Shown: piece after piece, positions 16,295 to 25,785 of the stretch
Position numbering within the stretch: position 1 is the first letter of the stretch
Layout of the letters: each line of letters starts with the position of its first letter
Origin: Plazaster borealis
Lineage: Eukaryota > Echinodermata > Asteroidea > Forcipulatida > Labidiasteridae
DNA length: 64,000 nt
NCBI GenBank assembly: GCA_021014325.1
Contig: CM037475.1
Coordinates: 3,379,001 to 3,443,000 of the forward strand
Direction of reading: 5' to 3'
The notes under the pieces: model-generated
Seen by the model: only the letters and a program-made list of their open reading frames with translations
The model's database searches: none
Told to the model about the DNA's origin: nothing
Made by a program: the position numbers and the translations under genes

Positions 16295-19200
16295 TCAGAA
16301 CGCAGCACATCCATCCCGTGGCGGAAGGTCTTTTTGTGATAGAGCCTCTTTATACTGCTCATGTCGAATTTGTTTCTTCACAACAGACTTTTTCACACCT
16401 TTGGCTTTTTTGATGTTATTCCCGCCAGCCTCGAAGATAGAGTACATCTTAGGCCGCAGCCCCACATACTCGGCGATGGGGCGCCCGGCGCACTCGTCCT
16501 TCATCTTTCCCAATACCTTCTTGTTTACCGTGTTGTGGAGGTAGTGCTCTTTGGGGTAGTCAGATGTGTCGTAGAGGTTCTGGTCTTCGGCTATGTCTTT
16601 GTACACATCCTCGGTTTGGATATCAAGGAGGAGAGAGTCTGTGTCTGTGTAAAGGAGCTGACACCGATCACCATACCGAGCCTTTATCTGATTATAGTAG
16701 AAGTCGTACATAAGGTGCTTCGAAAGGTCGAGTATGCTCATACCCACGTAGGCGGGCCGGTTGAGTACCAGGCGGCTCTTATGAACCTGGATCGCCGCGA
16801 GGTTGTCATCAAAGATGTTTGCCCGAGCAAAGGCCGGGCTGGCAATAAGTCTCCTTAGCTTATCTTCTTCATCACTGCGCACCAGCTTAACGTCGACCCG
16901 CTTGCGTAGGTTCTCCATCGTTTTCCCAAATACACTATTGTTCATGAGTTTGTAGAGGTTCTTTTCGAAGTCGCTGGTTGCCTCCTTCCGGTGCTCCGTG
17001 TTCATCCGGATGTAGGGTTCCATCCAAGGGCTCTGCTCAAAGCGAAGAGCCCGGTGGATCTTCTTCAAGCGCATGCCGAGAGAGAGGTACAGCTGTAGGT
17101 TGCGATAGTGTAGCAAATATCGTTCTTTATCACGGAGATTGGGTACCAGCTTTTCAACCTCTGTTGAAACTAATCTTTTGCCTGAAAACTTTTCTGTAGA
17201 AATAATCTTTTGCTTGCAAAAGATTAGGTTGTGCTGATACTCGGACATCCACTCTCTCTGAACGACCATGCGCTCTGGCGCTAACGGATAGGCGTTGTGT
17301 GCGTCGTGGAGCTCTACAGGGTACTCTAAGTCTACCTCCAAGATGTAGCCCTCTGGGCTGTCTGCCGGATGCTCCGTTAAAACTTTTGTAGACAACAGCT
17401 CCTCCACCCACTCAAAGCCGCCTGTAGGCAGCGACTGGCTCATTGCCCACCCATATAGGTTATTAGCATCCAGGTAAGAAATGTACCTGTTCGGCTCGGA
17501 GGGGTTAAAGCCCTTAACCAAAGGGTTGTTAGCTCTCGCAAAGCGCTTAGATACCATGGAGATACCACCTCGCATCCCCTTCTCGATGAAAAGGTGCTGG
17601 TCATAGTCTGTGAGCAGTTTGAGTTCTACACCCGTCTTTTTGAGCAACGCGTCCCAAGAGAGGCCAGGACTGGTGTAGTAATGTGCGGGGTCCAAGCCGT
17701 ACTGCCGCATGCAGGTCTTCCGGAAAGTCTCGAAGACATCTGCCAAAAGGAGCACATCTGTGCGGTTGTAGAGGTCGTGGTAGTCTCCCATAGTGTGGCA
17801 TCTAAAGGTCTCCCACACCTTTTGTGCATGAACGTAGTCGGCCTCGCTAATGTACTCGTCTTTCAGCTTGCTGTAGAAGGCTTCCTTCGGAGGGAGACCT
17901 GGCTCTGCAAACCTTTCCCAAGAGTCCATGTACTCGTACGGGTAGACGCCCTTGCGCAACAAAAGATTGCGCCTTTCTTTACATGGCTCGTACTGGCCCG
18001 TTATTTGGAAAGCCTCGGGCAGGTTGGCTGCTACTAACTCGTCAAGAGAGGACGGCAAGAACTGGACGCTGTCGATAAATCGGAGCTGACCGATGGAGAA
18101 GCTAATGTATTTCTCGGTGTTGTTCGGGATGCAAGAAATCTTACCCTCTACCTTGGAAATAGCCTGCATCAGGAGGTGAGAATCGTAGCCCCGCAAATTG
18201 TGGAAGACCACAGGTATGGTTGTGGTTTTAGGGCTCAGGCGCAGCTTCAAGTTGCAAGCGTTGTGTGCAGCACCTCTGAATTTTCCAGTGATATGACAGT
18301 GGTCGCGGACAGTATCTCCCTCAAGTGGCTTCTCACACACGTGGCAGGTGGTGGCTGCCTTAAAGGCTCGCCGGTCATTAGCGGTCATCTTCATTGCTTT
18401 AGGGTTGGCTAGCACCTCCTTGATCTTTCGCTCCTCATACTGGATCGCTTTTAAGAAGTGCTCCGCCGCGTCGTGTCCACGGTATTCTACAGGTGTTTTT
18501 GTCCGTCCATCGCAGCGAACGACTACATAGCAATAGCCACAAGCCTCGTGGTGCTGCGTCTTCCGAGTGTTGCTCTTCGTGGGGTCCAGCTCGGGCCCCT
18601 CTACCTTTGTAGTTAGAGCCTCAAGGTCGGCGTAGATGATGAAAGGGGCGGGAAACTGCTTGTGGTGGTTTTGAAAGGTCAGCTTATTTTTTCCCTCTTC
18701 TGGCATCTCTACCCTCACCGCCGTCTGACCGATCCCACAACATTCAGGCTTGTGAGCTTCTAGGAGGTCTTCTCTCGAGTACCCATGGAGACATCTCTCA
18801 CAAAAGTGCGTACGCTCCCGGTGCTTGTTTTCTTGGTAGAGAAGACGGTTTAGGTTTTTGACCCAGGTGTAGTGAAACTTGCCTGCCTTCTCGATCAGCA
18901 AGAGGTTAATCCTGGGCATGTCCATGGGCTTTTTGCTTAGCCCGTGAACGATAACACCCTTATCCCAGCCAAATATGTTGATAGCTAGGTTGTTTTGTTT
19001 TTCAACCTTCAGGATCTGAGAGTAGGGAGTAGGAGCCTCGATCCCCGTGAAGTCTAGGCCATCATCAGTGGGATATTGGGAAGGCCTATCCGTGTGGGCT
19101 CTGGCGGGGAAGAGAGCAGACCGTAAGGACCATCTCAGGCAGTGATCATCATTGTTCTTCACGTTGATGACCGCCTTCTTGCTTTTCACCGCTGCGGGTA

Positions 19201-19723
19201 GTGGAATGTATGAGCCGCCTCTCAAGGGCTGGTACCGAGCAATGTCAAGCCACAGCATCTCTACGTGGTCAACCGTCCACCCCGAGCCTCTTTGAGTAAA
19301 TTTTTCAAGCGTCTCCTGGATGCGGGGAAAGGCCCTGTCTAGTGCATCATTAATATCGTTAGCCTGCAAAACAGACTCTTGTTTGTGGCGGAGCACGGGA
19401 TCTGTGTATTCTTCACTCTCATCAGGGTTGTCTTTCCGAAGTTGAAGCTTGAGAGCCAGCTGAAACTTAATACCGTTAAAAGCTTTAAGCTCTTCCTCAA
19501 GTTTTTGGTAAATCTGAGAGCGCACGTCGTCCAGAAAGGCTCTGGGGTCTGCGCTAAGGAGATGCCCTTTGGGCACAACCATCTGCCAACCCCGCAGATA
19601 TTTCCCGATCACCCGTGGGGTCTGCCTAAAGACTAGCTCATCCGTCTCTTTATATTCAAACTGCTCTAGAATCTCATTTTGGTAGTCTTGTACCGTTCTA
19701 AACGTTTTTGAAGTACTCGTCAT
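16295..19723 (-). CDS. PolB: Protein-primed family B DNA polymerase (Polinton PolB)
   Basis: The 1,142-residue frame starts MTSTSKTF. Exonuclease motifs are ExoI FIIYADLEAL (about residue 362), ExoII HNLRGYDSHL (about 508) and ExoIII YNRTDVLLLADV (about 655). Polymerase motifs are A at YLDANNLYGWAMS (about 752), B at NLYKLMNNSVFGKT (about 927) and C at LLYTDTDSLL (about 1,028). A CERC...H...C zinc cluster lies near 305-330, and a CHVC...VRDHCHITGKFRG endonuclease-VII-like cluster near 460-495. About 20 residues at 832-853 are encoded by palindromes and look inserted. The C-terminus ends abruptly at GCAAF; plausible continuation exists in another frame to about 16,200, so a terminal frameshift near 16,330 is inferred. 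Confidence 0.92.
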   Translation of the reverse strand: MTSTSKTFRTVQDYQNEILEQFEYKETDELVFRQTPRVIGKYLRGWQMVVPKGHLLSADPRAFLDDVRSQIYQKLEEELKAFNGIKFQLALKLQLRKDNPDESEEYTDPVLRHKQESVLQANDINDALDRAFPRIQETLEKFTQRGSGWTVDHVEMLWLDIARYQPLRGGSYIPLPAAVKSKKAVINVKNNDDHCLRWSLRSALFPARAHTDRPSQYPTDDGLDFTGIEAPTPYSQILKVEKQNNLAINIFGWDKGVIVHGLSKKPMDMPRINLLLIEKAGKFHYTWVKNLNRLLYQENKHRERTHFCERCLHGYSREDLLEAHKPECCGIGQTAVRVEMPEEGKNKLTFQNHHKQFPAPFIIYADLEALTTKVEGPELDPTKSNTRKTQHHEACGYCYVVVRCDGRTKTPVEYRGHDAAEHFLKAIQYEERKIKEVLANPKAMKMTANDRRAFKAATTCHVCEKPLEGDTVRDHCHITGKFRGAAHNACNLKLRLSPKTTTIPVVFHNLRGYDSHLLMQAISKVEGKISCIPNNTEKYISFSIGQLRFIDSVQFLPSSLDELVAANLPEAFQITGQYEPCKERRNLLLRKGVYPYEYMDSWERFAEPGLPPKEAFYSKLKDEYISEADYVHAQKVWETFRCHTMGDYHDLYNRTDVLLLADVFETFRKTCMRQYGLDPAHYYTSPGLSWDALLKKTGVELKLLTDYDQHLFIEKGMRGGISMVSKRFARANNPLVKGFNPSEPNRYISYLDANNLYGWAMSQSLPTGGFEWVEELLSTKVLTEHPADSPEGYILEVDLEYPVELHDAHNAYPLAPERMVVQREWMSEYQHNLIFCKQKIISTEKFSGKRLVSTEVEKLVPNLRDKERYLLHYRNLQLYLSLGMRLKKIHRALRFEQSPWMEPYIRMNTEHRKEATSDFEKNLYKLMNNSVFGKTMENLRKRVDVKLVRSDEEDKLRRLIASPAFARANIFDDNLAAIQVHKSRLVLNRPAYVGMSILDLSKHLMYDFYYNQIKARYGDRCQLLYTDTDSLLLDIQTEDVYKDIAEDQNLYDTSDYPKEHYLHNTVNKKVLGKMKDECAGRPIAEYVGLRPKMYSIFEAGGNNIKKAKGVKKSVVKKQIRHEQYKEALSQKDLPPRDGCAAF
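17165..17226. repeat. Palindromes inside the polymerase gene
   Basis: An ATCTTTTGCCTG half, an ACTTTTCTGTAGAAA near-palindrome and a complete ATCTTTTGCTTGCAAAAGAT follow one another within the polymerase frame without breaking it. The encoded segment separates two stretches that look contiguous in other Polinton polymerases as I know them. Confidence 0.75.
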
Positions 19724-19973
19724 TTATATTGGTTACAGTATAAGCTACGACGTATTTCTCTAATAGAGAGTCATTAACACACAAAACCCAACAGTAGAGG
19801 GCATGAGGTTTGCTGGTGATAGCATAACTTACAACACACATATCTCTAATTGAAGTGTTCATTTTACAAAACTTAGGGAATTTCCCATGCACATTGCGCA
19901 ATAAATTGGGGATTCCCCTGATGATAAAAACTATTTAGACATAAATGTATACCTAAGATATTCAATCTGCGAA
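19724..19973. other. Intergenic spacer between PolB and the zinc-ribbon gene
   Basis: About 250 bases with no convincing frame and, unusually for this element, no palindrome. It holds the divergent 5' ends of PolB (-) and the Cys-rich gene (+), so it is the probable site of both promoters. Confidence 0.4.
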
Positions 19974-20261
19974 ATGAAAGGACACAATGTTTGTGCTTGG
20001 GTTAAAGTTGGTGAAGTTGATCTTTGTAATAGGAGCTGCTGCGGTAAATATTGTAAGTACCACTTAGTAAAGATCCGTAAAGGCAGAAAGATTTCAATAC
20101 CCTGTAAATCTTGTGGTACTGGGGTTCAGAGTGAAATACAGCTATGTCGAAACTGTGGCCGAGATAAAATAAGACATAGGTACTTATCTCAAGAAAAATT
20201 ATCTAAACAACAGTTTTCGTTGGTGTTGTCACAGCTCTTAGCTCGTGTTCAACTTTTGTAG
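19974..20261 (+). CDS. Cysteine-rich zinc-ribbon-like Polinton protein
   Basis: The 95-residue frame starts MKGHNVCAWVKVG. It has a first Cys/His group (C...C..KYCKYH) and a second CKSCGTGV...LCRNCG group, two likely zinc sites, then a basic tail. The C-terminus and stop run into an ACTTTTGTAGACGAAAGT palindrome at about 20,251-20,268. Small zinc-binding proteins are common near Polinton ends; a DNA-binding or regulatory role is inferred only. Confidence 0.6.
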   Translation: MKGHNVCAWVKVGEVDLCNRSCCGKYCKYHLVKIRKGRKISIPCKSCGTGVQSEIQLCRNCGRDKIRHRYLSQEKLSKQQFSLVLSQLLARVQLL

Positions 20262-20268
20262 ACGAAAG

Positions 20269-20469
20269 TTATATCACAGCCTTTGTTCTGCGCTGTGCCG
20301 GGCAAATCTTTTTGTGCCTCCACAAGGAGAAGCTGCAGCTCAGCTCCCCACCACAATCCACACATATGTATTGCCGGGGTTCTTGTAAGCAAGGTGTCTT
20401 ACGGTTCTCCAGGTGTCTCTTCAGGTTGTAGTACCTCTTAAAAAATCGGTGGCACTTATCACACTCCAT
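20269..20469 (-). CDS. C2H2 zinc-finger protein beside the right TIR
   Basis: The 66-residue frame starts MECDKCHRFFKRYY. The first finger is C..C...(12)...H...., completed by the HLENRKTPC stretch. A second CVDCGGELSCSFSLWRH pattern follows. Its start lies just inside the right terminal repeat. The left terminal region carries the same ATGGAGTGT start at about 5,481 but then diverges and closes. A DNA-binding regulator is likely by family; target unknown. Confidence 0.6.
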   Translation of the reverse strand: MECDKCHRFFKRYYNLKRHLENRKTPCLQEPRQYICVDCGGELSCSFSLWRHKKICPAQRRTKAVI

Positions 20470-20519
20470 CGTGTATACAGGTGCGGTATATATGTCTAAT
20501 TGTATATACCAAATGAGGC

Positions 20520-20789
20520 GTTAAGGTTGGGAGTTGCTGGCTGTGGGTCGTGCCCGCCAAGAGAGCGGGGCGAGCCCTATTAAAACCTAATTTTCGTATA
20601 CGAAAATTTAGTAGAACCCCATGTGCTCTATTTGTATATATACCCCAACCCAAAAGTGGTCTAGAACCAGCAGCCCACCAAGAGAGCGGGGCGAGCCCTA
20701 TCAAAAAAGCTGGGAGCAAACCCCATGTGCTCTATTTGTATATACCCCAAAGCAAGGTGGTCCAGAACCCCCATTGTTCCTACTACTAC
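20520..20789 (-). repeat. Polinton right terminal inverted repeat
   Basis: It is the inverted counterpart of 5,182-5,451, with the same duplicated internal module and TTTTCGTATACGAAAA palindrome. It ends CCTACTACT next to ACATTCGACG, the resumed host sequence of duplication unit A. Confidence 0.9.
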
Positions 20790-21308
20790 ATTCGACGTAT
20801 ATAAAGGCGAGGCTACTGCCGAGTAATAATCTACTAAATCGTATCTTACACATGAAAAAAGGCATTGGACTATATTGCCCTTCTGCCTCGGTTTCTGCTA
20901 CATTGATTCGAATCTGATGAAAACAAAATGGCCGATTCAAGATAAAGGTTGATATGTACAAACACTTGGGCGTGTGTTATAGAGGGATCGAGGGTGGCAG
21001 ACAGTAGCCACATGTGACGTTGATGTAAGAGGTCAATACAATGTAATGTTACCAATCTGTGACACCCTTAGCAACTGCCACAGCCTGTATTCGCCAATAC
21101 AGACACGGCCCGATGCTTCATTGGAAAATAGTCTCGCACCATTTATGTATAATTTATTTGTTAGTTATATCCGCTGGAGCAAGATGGAAGGAAGATGGTT
21201 TGTCCAGGAAGCAGCAAGGATCATTAAACAATGTAGGAAAAAAAATGGATGACACAGAAACCGATTGTCAAAAAATATTGATGAAATTTACACTTTTAAT
21301 TCTTGGTG

Positions 21309-21653
21309 TTTAAAGGCTCTGTACACTATTGGTAAGATCGAGAAACACAATGTTCACAGATTCACACATAACTTACATGATTTAAAGTAAGTAATGATAG
21401 AAAGGGTTCCTTAAAATATTTCTGCCTAAAATGCTATCGTTTCTGAGAAATGAGTAAAACAATAGTTTTTATCACGCGCGACAATTTGAAAAAACAGAAA
21501 ACACATAAGGTCTCTTTTCACTATTTTCTCGTGACCTCGATGACCAATTAAGCTCAAACTTTCACAGGTTTGTTTGTTCATGCATATGTTGAATCACAAA
21601 AAATGTGGACACTGATTTTGAGCTGTTACCAAAAGTGTACAATACCTTTAATA
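21309..21653. mobile_element. TTAA-type MITE, copy in unit A
   Basis: It starts TTAAAGGCTCTGTACACTAT and ends AGTGTACAATACCTTTAA. Its relatives lie at 27,466-27,806 (unit B), 60,258-60,625 and 62,153-62,525. Non-autonomous; no coding frame. Confidence 0.65.
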
Positions 21654-21704
21654 AAGATATAATTATTGGTGAATTGTTGTTTTGTCAGATACTCAATAAC
21701 TCTG

Positions 21705-21782
21705 TTTTCTATTGGATGGCCAATTTAATTATGACTAAAAGATCTGTAGTCATAATTAAATTGACTATCCAATAGAAAACAA
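21705..21782. repeat. Hairpin, about 35-bp arms
   Basis: TTTTCTATTGGATGGCCAAT...ATTATGACT is followed after a short loop by the inverted AGTCATAATTAAATTGAC...CCAATAGAAAA. The same hairpin is at about 27,858-27,935 in unit B, and one arm alone is near 4,753. Confidence 0.7.
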
Positions 21783-22230
21783 AGTTAACAGCAATTATAC
21801 CAGGTAGTTAGAGTTTAGCTGTTGCGTTATGATGTATTTGAAAAAAATTCTCAGCACAATTAACTATTTATTTGTAAAAATATTAAACATGTTCTGCATA
21901 ATATTAGTTGCACACGTACTTGTCTTGTAGTATGGACGTTGATTTTAGTGCGAAGTGTCAAGTTCCAAACAGACTCCACTATTCTAGTAAATCATTTAAA
22001 GTAATGGTCACCGTTTGGTTTCACCGTTTGGTTATGTTAACATAATGCTGATTTAAAGGCAAAATTATCAAGAAACGTTAAAAGTCCCCTGTGAATGTTT
22101 GAATACAGTGTGTACTTGTTGAGAAAACAGCAAACAACCGTGGTCACAGTATTTTCATTAGATCGTCGAATCATCTCCGTATAGCAAGGTGACAGCGGGT
22201 ACCAAAAGCTCAACACGAAAATTTGATTCT

Positions 22231-22536
22231 CCAAAACTCGTCATGAGATGAGTTTTGAAGATTTCAGACGAAATTGATTCACAGGATGCTTACTACCATT
22301 ACTATCTTTATATAACATGCAGGCTTTCTGATAAAAATTACACAATTTGTTCGGGGTCATTACCTCCCCAACCACCCACCAACCCACCCTCCTCCCCCTA
22401 CCCACCCCCTCCCCCTACCCACCCTCCCTCCCCAACCACACACCAACCCACCCTCTTTCCCAACCACGCACCAACCCGGTTGGTGTGAATGGCAAATGAT
22501 ACGATCAACACTGCATCCAAAATATCCGTTACGTAG
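22231..22536. other. Non-coding, with CCCACC-rich low-complexity stretch
   Basis: Bases 22,367-22,480 are a pyrimidine-rich ACCCACC-type microsatellite. The open frames on both strands here (Pro/Thr-rich or Gly/Val-rich) are by-products of that composition. Confidence 0.6.
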
Positions 22537-22682
22537 TCTGCGAACTGCCCTTCTACAACCGCCGCCTCACTCCTTAGTGTCTGCTCCATCACGCCATGGA
22601 TGAGCTACTGTGAAAGCTCCAGATCGTGCAGAAATGATTGCCGATCACACCCCAGATGTCAATCCTTCCTGCTAGACAACTG
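22537..22682 (+). pseudogene. Lectin gene 3' fragment (PAN-like part)
   Basis: It resembles the part of the lectin genes from the end of the lectin domain through the PAN-like tail (GCCGCCTCACTC, ACGCCATGGA, GATTGCCGATCACACCCC), with indels. It is a decayed third member of the family. Confidence 0.6.
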
Positions 22683-23099
22683 CTTTCATCAGCAAATTGC
22701 GGTTAAGAATTTATGACAATGGAAACTTTTGAGCCTTGCATGCAGAAACTGATTTCCAGCATCCACCATTACTCGATTTAAAATTGTGGTGTGTTTTCAG
22801 ACACTCATCTGTAGAATGGTCGAAAACGAGATAGAAATAAGATTGAAGGGAGATGGTTTGTCAGCTGATCAAACGCAACAAGCAGTGAAGCAGATTCAAA
22901 CGAAACAAGCAAATTTAAATGATTTTAATACCAAAGATAAATTTCCTCGTAGATAATTAATGACCAGGATTCGTCTTATTAAATAAAAGCTCAGTTTTTT
23001 TTCAACAGTAGGGGTGATGTGGTCTGCTACTGCTGGCTGATGATCAACAACTACTGTCACAACTACGCAGTTTGAGAGCTCTTTGTCAGCCCTCTGACT
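22683..23099. other. No gene seen
   Basis: AT-rich spacer between two lectin fragments; only short chance frames. Confidence 0.4.
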
Positions 23100-23272
23100 G
23101 ACAATAAAGCCAACCTTACTCCACAGTGCCAGCTATACACCACGCCACGAAAAAGTCACTGGTTAAGGGAAGGGCGTTGGAGGATGCAGAAAGTCCTGCC
23201 GATCACACCCCTATGTCACTCCTCCAATCTCTTCAATCTGCTGGAACAAGATGGAGGGAAGATGGTTTGTCC
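23100..23272 (+). pseudogene. Second lectin gene 3' fragment
   Basis: It ends with CTGCTGGAACAAGATGGAGG and GATGGTTTGTCC, as in the intact lectin copies, and is preceded by a degraded match to their PAN-like region. It indicates that the lectin family once had more tandem members here. Confidence 0.6.
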
Positions 23273-25130
23273 ATTAGAAAACGGCAATGAAAGACGCCTC
23301 TTCGATATGAAATGTATTTTTCCACATTTAATTTGCCCGTTCACTCTTGAAATCAGAGCAATTCCGTCAATGGCTACCATTAACCAGAGGGGATTAACGC
23401 AACCGGGTTCTGAGGAACGCAAATAAACTTACAACCCCTAAATGGCTCACAAAGAGGTACCTCACAGCCCTATCCTTATTTATGTACAAATACTGAGAAA
23501 TGCCGAAGCATAATTTTGTTCCTCTCAGTAGCTTTTAAAAAAGTAAATTATTAATAATTGATGTTTGATGTGTATATAGGATGGGTTACCCTATTACCGT
23601 GGGGGTTAGGACGTTTTTCGATTAGAATATAAAAAAAATCAACAACCTATAAAAAGTGTCCAGTTATTATTATTGTTGAAGTATTACATTCCACTTTGAC
23701 ATTAAAAAAATACATCGTTTGTCTGATTAAATTCGTCCACGAAGTCTCTGAAAGTGTGCATGCGCGCCCAGAGTGATTCTGGAGGTGAGCCTCCTATTAT
23801 CGTGGTAATCAGAAATAATTTTTTTAAATGAAGTATCTCTACATTAAAGGAGCTTAATCCAAAGATAATATTCAAATATTTACCTAATATTGGGATTACG
23901 ATGTTTAACTTCCCAGCAGATGGATACATTTTGAACTTTTAGGCATTTTAATTACCGAGTACCGACAATTTCCTTAGTCACTCCTGCGCTCAATGTTGGA
24001 CCAATCCGATGACGTAGATTTCAAGCGCAAAGTAGTAATCCGCGCAAGTTAAAACATAACTGCGCAAGTTCGGAAATTGCGTGCATTTGCCTGCTACATG
24101 TACAAGTATTGTACTTGTGCAAGCATGTCTGTAATTTGAGCGAGTTTTTTACTTTGTGTGTTAAACTTACATATTGAGGGCGCCCTTTGCAAAGATGCTG
24201 AATATTTTAGCCTTTTTAGTTTCCTGTCCTTATTTGGACGCCAGACATTGGTTTACGTTTTTGAGGTGAAAATACGTACTTTCGATGTCAAAAGGCTTTT
24301 TTTTACCGTGGAACAGGATCTGGGCACTGATATTTCAATGCACAGAACAACATTTAAGGTAAAATTTGTAATGATATAATGGCACTTTTGACAGACATGG
24401 TCAGCGAAAATTCGTCCAGTCGGGAAAATAGCGTTTTTTTCAAAATTATTTAAATTCAAAACATTTCCGCAACAGTTCATTTTTTGTTTTTACCAGATCG
24501 GTAAAGGGTTCTTGGCTATCGATTCATTATATGAAAGTCGTCTATAGATGACGTTTTGACAACGAAAATGTGAATTTTCTGCTACCACGGTATTAGGAGA
24601 CCCACGGTAATATGAGGCTTGACTATAATGTTTGTGTGCAATTCTCTTTTAGTGTTGAACGTAATTTGTTGAACGCAACTTTTTAATAATTTATGGTTTG
24701 TATGTTCCTTTTTCATCACTCATTTCATCGATTTGGTTGCAATGTTATTTATTAATTAAACGAAGTTATGTGTTCTTGAGAGTCTCTGCGTTAATGATTT
24801 TAGCCTTAAACAGGACTAAGCAACAATTTTACCCCCTTTGTACTCTCTGGGTCATACTTTCATTATTATTTTTGTTCACTTTTATTTTTTATTTTTTATT
24901 TTATTTTTATTTAAATTTAAATTTAAGTTTTTATTTTTACTTTCACTTTTATTTGATTTTTTTAATTGCAATTTTATCATTCCCCACTTTGTTGTCTTTT
25001 TTGTATTTGTTTTTAGTTTGTTTTACTTGGTTAGTCTGAAATTGCCGTCTGAGCCCTTCTTGTTTATTCAATTTGAGTAACGCATAGGTTTAAATACTAG
25101 TGTAGACTGTCTGCCTGGAACGCGACTGCT
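23273..25130. other. Non-coding spacer with T-rich tract
   Basis: No gene is supported. Bases 24,860-25,000 are a long T-rich run whose open frames (Phe/Leu/Tyr-rich) reflect composition only. Confidence 0.5.
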
Positions 25131-25785
25131 TCGAATTATAATAATTATATCGATTTTACTCGGCGGTTGTGCGGCATGGTTGTGCTTTGTGGTTCTGCAG
25201 TGAATTCGACCGATAATCAGTTTATCTCGCCTTGTTTACTTGTTGCCCTGGAAATACTGCCACTGTGCAGTGGCAATATTAACTAATTGTGCGGCGTGGT
25301 TCTGCGTTGAATTTGACGTTTAATCAATTGTCTTCGTATTGGTTGTTTATGTTTAGTTGTTGCCCTGGAAACACGGCCAGCCGTGAAGTTGTAATAATAA
25401 CCATTTCAATTGAACGCCTCTCCGCGAAATCAATAGTAGTTTGCACTTGGTTCGACTAACAACATCACAGCTATAAACCACTGAAAATAGCCAAGTCAGT
25501 TAGCCGTTTAAACACTCGCCGTCTGCCAACAGTAACAGTTTTTGGAATTAGTTCAAATCCCGAAATATATTCTCTGTATTACGAAGTGTTTCACACATTT
25601 AAGACAATTAAGAGATAAGTAGCAGTTAAGTTTTGTTTCTTGTTCTCGATTTTGGTTGAGACTGTCCGCCATTTAGTTCATCATCGTCTGGCGACGGTTA
25701 CGGTCTGGATAAAATTAAAATATTAAACTAATTTCGTCTTTACAATCTATTTCAAGCATTTCAAGCATCTTGAGGAATGTACAAA

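Larger units (their letters stand above)
5182..20789. mobile_element. Polinton/Maverick-type element, 15.6 kb
   Basis: It is bounded by terminal inverted repeats beginning AGTAGTAGGAACAATGG. It carries the diagnostic Polinton set: protein-primed family B DNA polymerase, retrovirus-like integrase, FtsK/HerA-type packaging ATPase and capsid genes. Length is typical (15-20 kb). The insertion splits a segmental duplication whose other copy keeps the empty site at 26,938-26,946; ACATT flanks both ends as a 5-bp (possibly 6-bp) target duplication. Such elements are regarded as virus-like transposons related to adintoviruses. Several genes carry frameshifts, so this copy is decaying. I could not identify the adenain-like protease usual for the group. 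Confidence 0.95.
20790..22230 (+). repeat. Segmental duplication unit A, right part
   Basis: It resumes the host sequence interrupted by the Polinton and matches 26,942-28,360. It includes a lectin 3'-end fragment at 21,172-21,226, a TTAA-type MITE at 21,309-21,653 and a hairpin at about 21,705-21,782. No functional gene is seen. Confidence 0.8.

Noticed and set aside
16361..18412. Several + strand frames of 73-165 codons opposite PolB
   Set aside because: They are mirror frames of the GC-richer polymerase gene.
22360..22592. Pro-rich and Gly-rich open frames
   Set aside because: They derive from a CCCACC-type low-complexity stretch on both strands.
24698..25080. 113- and 80-codon hydrophobic frames
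   Set aside because: They lie in a T-rich tract; residues are almost only Phe, Leu, Tyr and Ile, as expected from composition.
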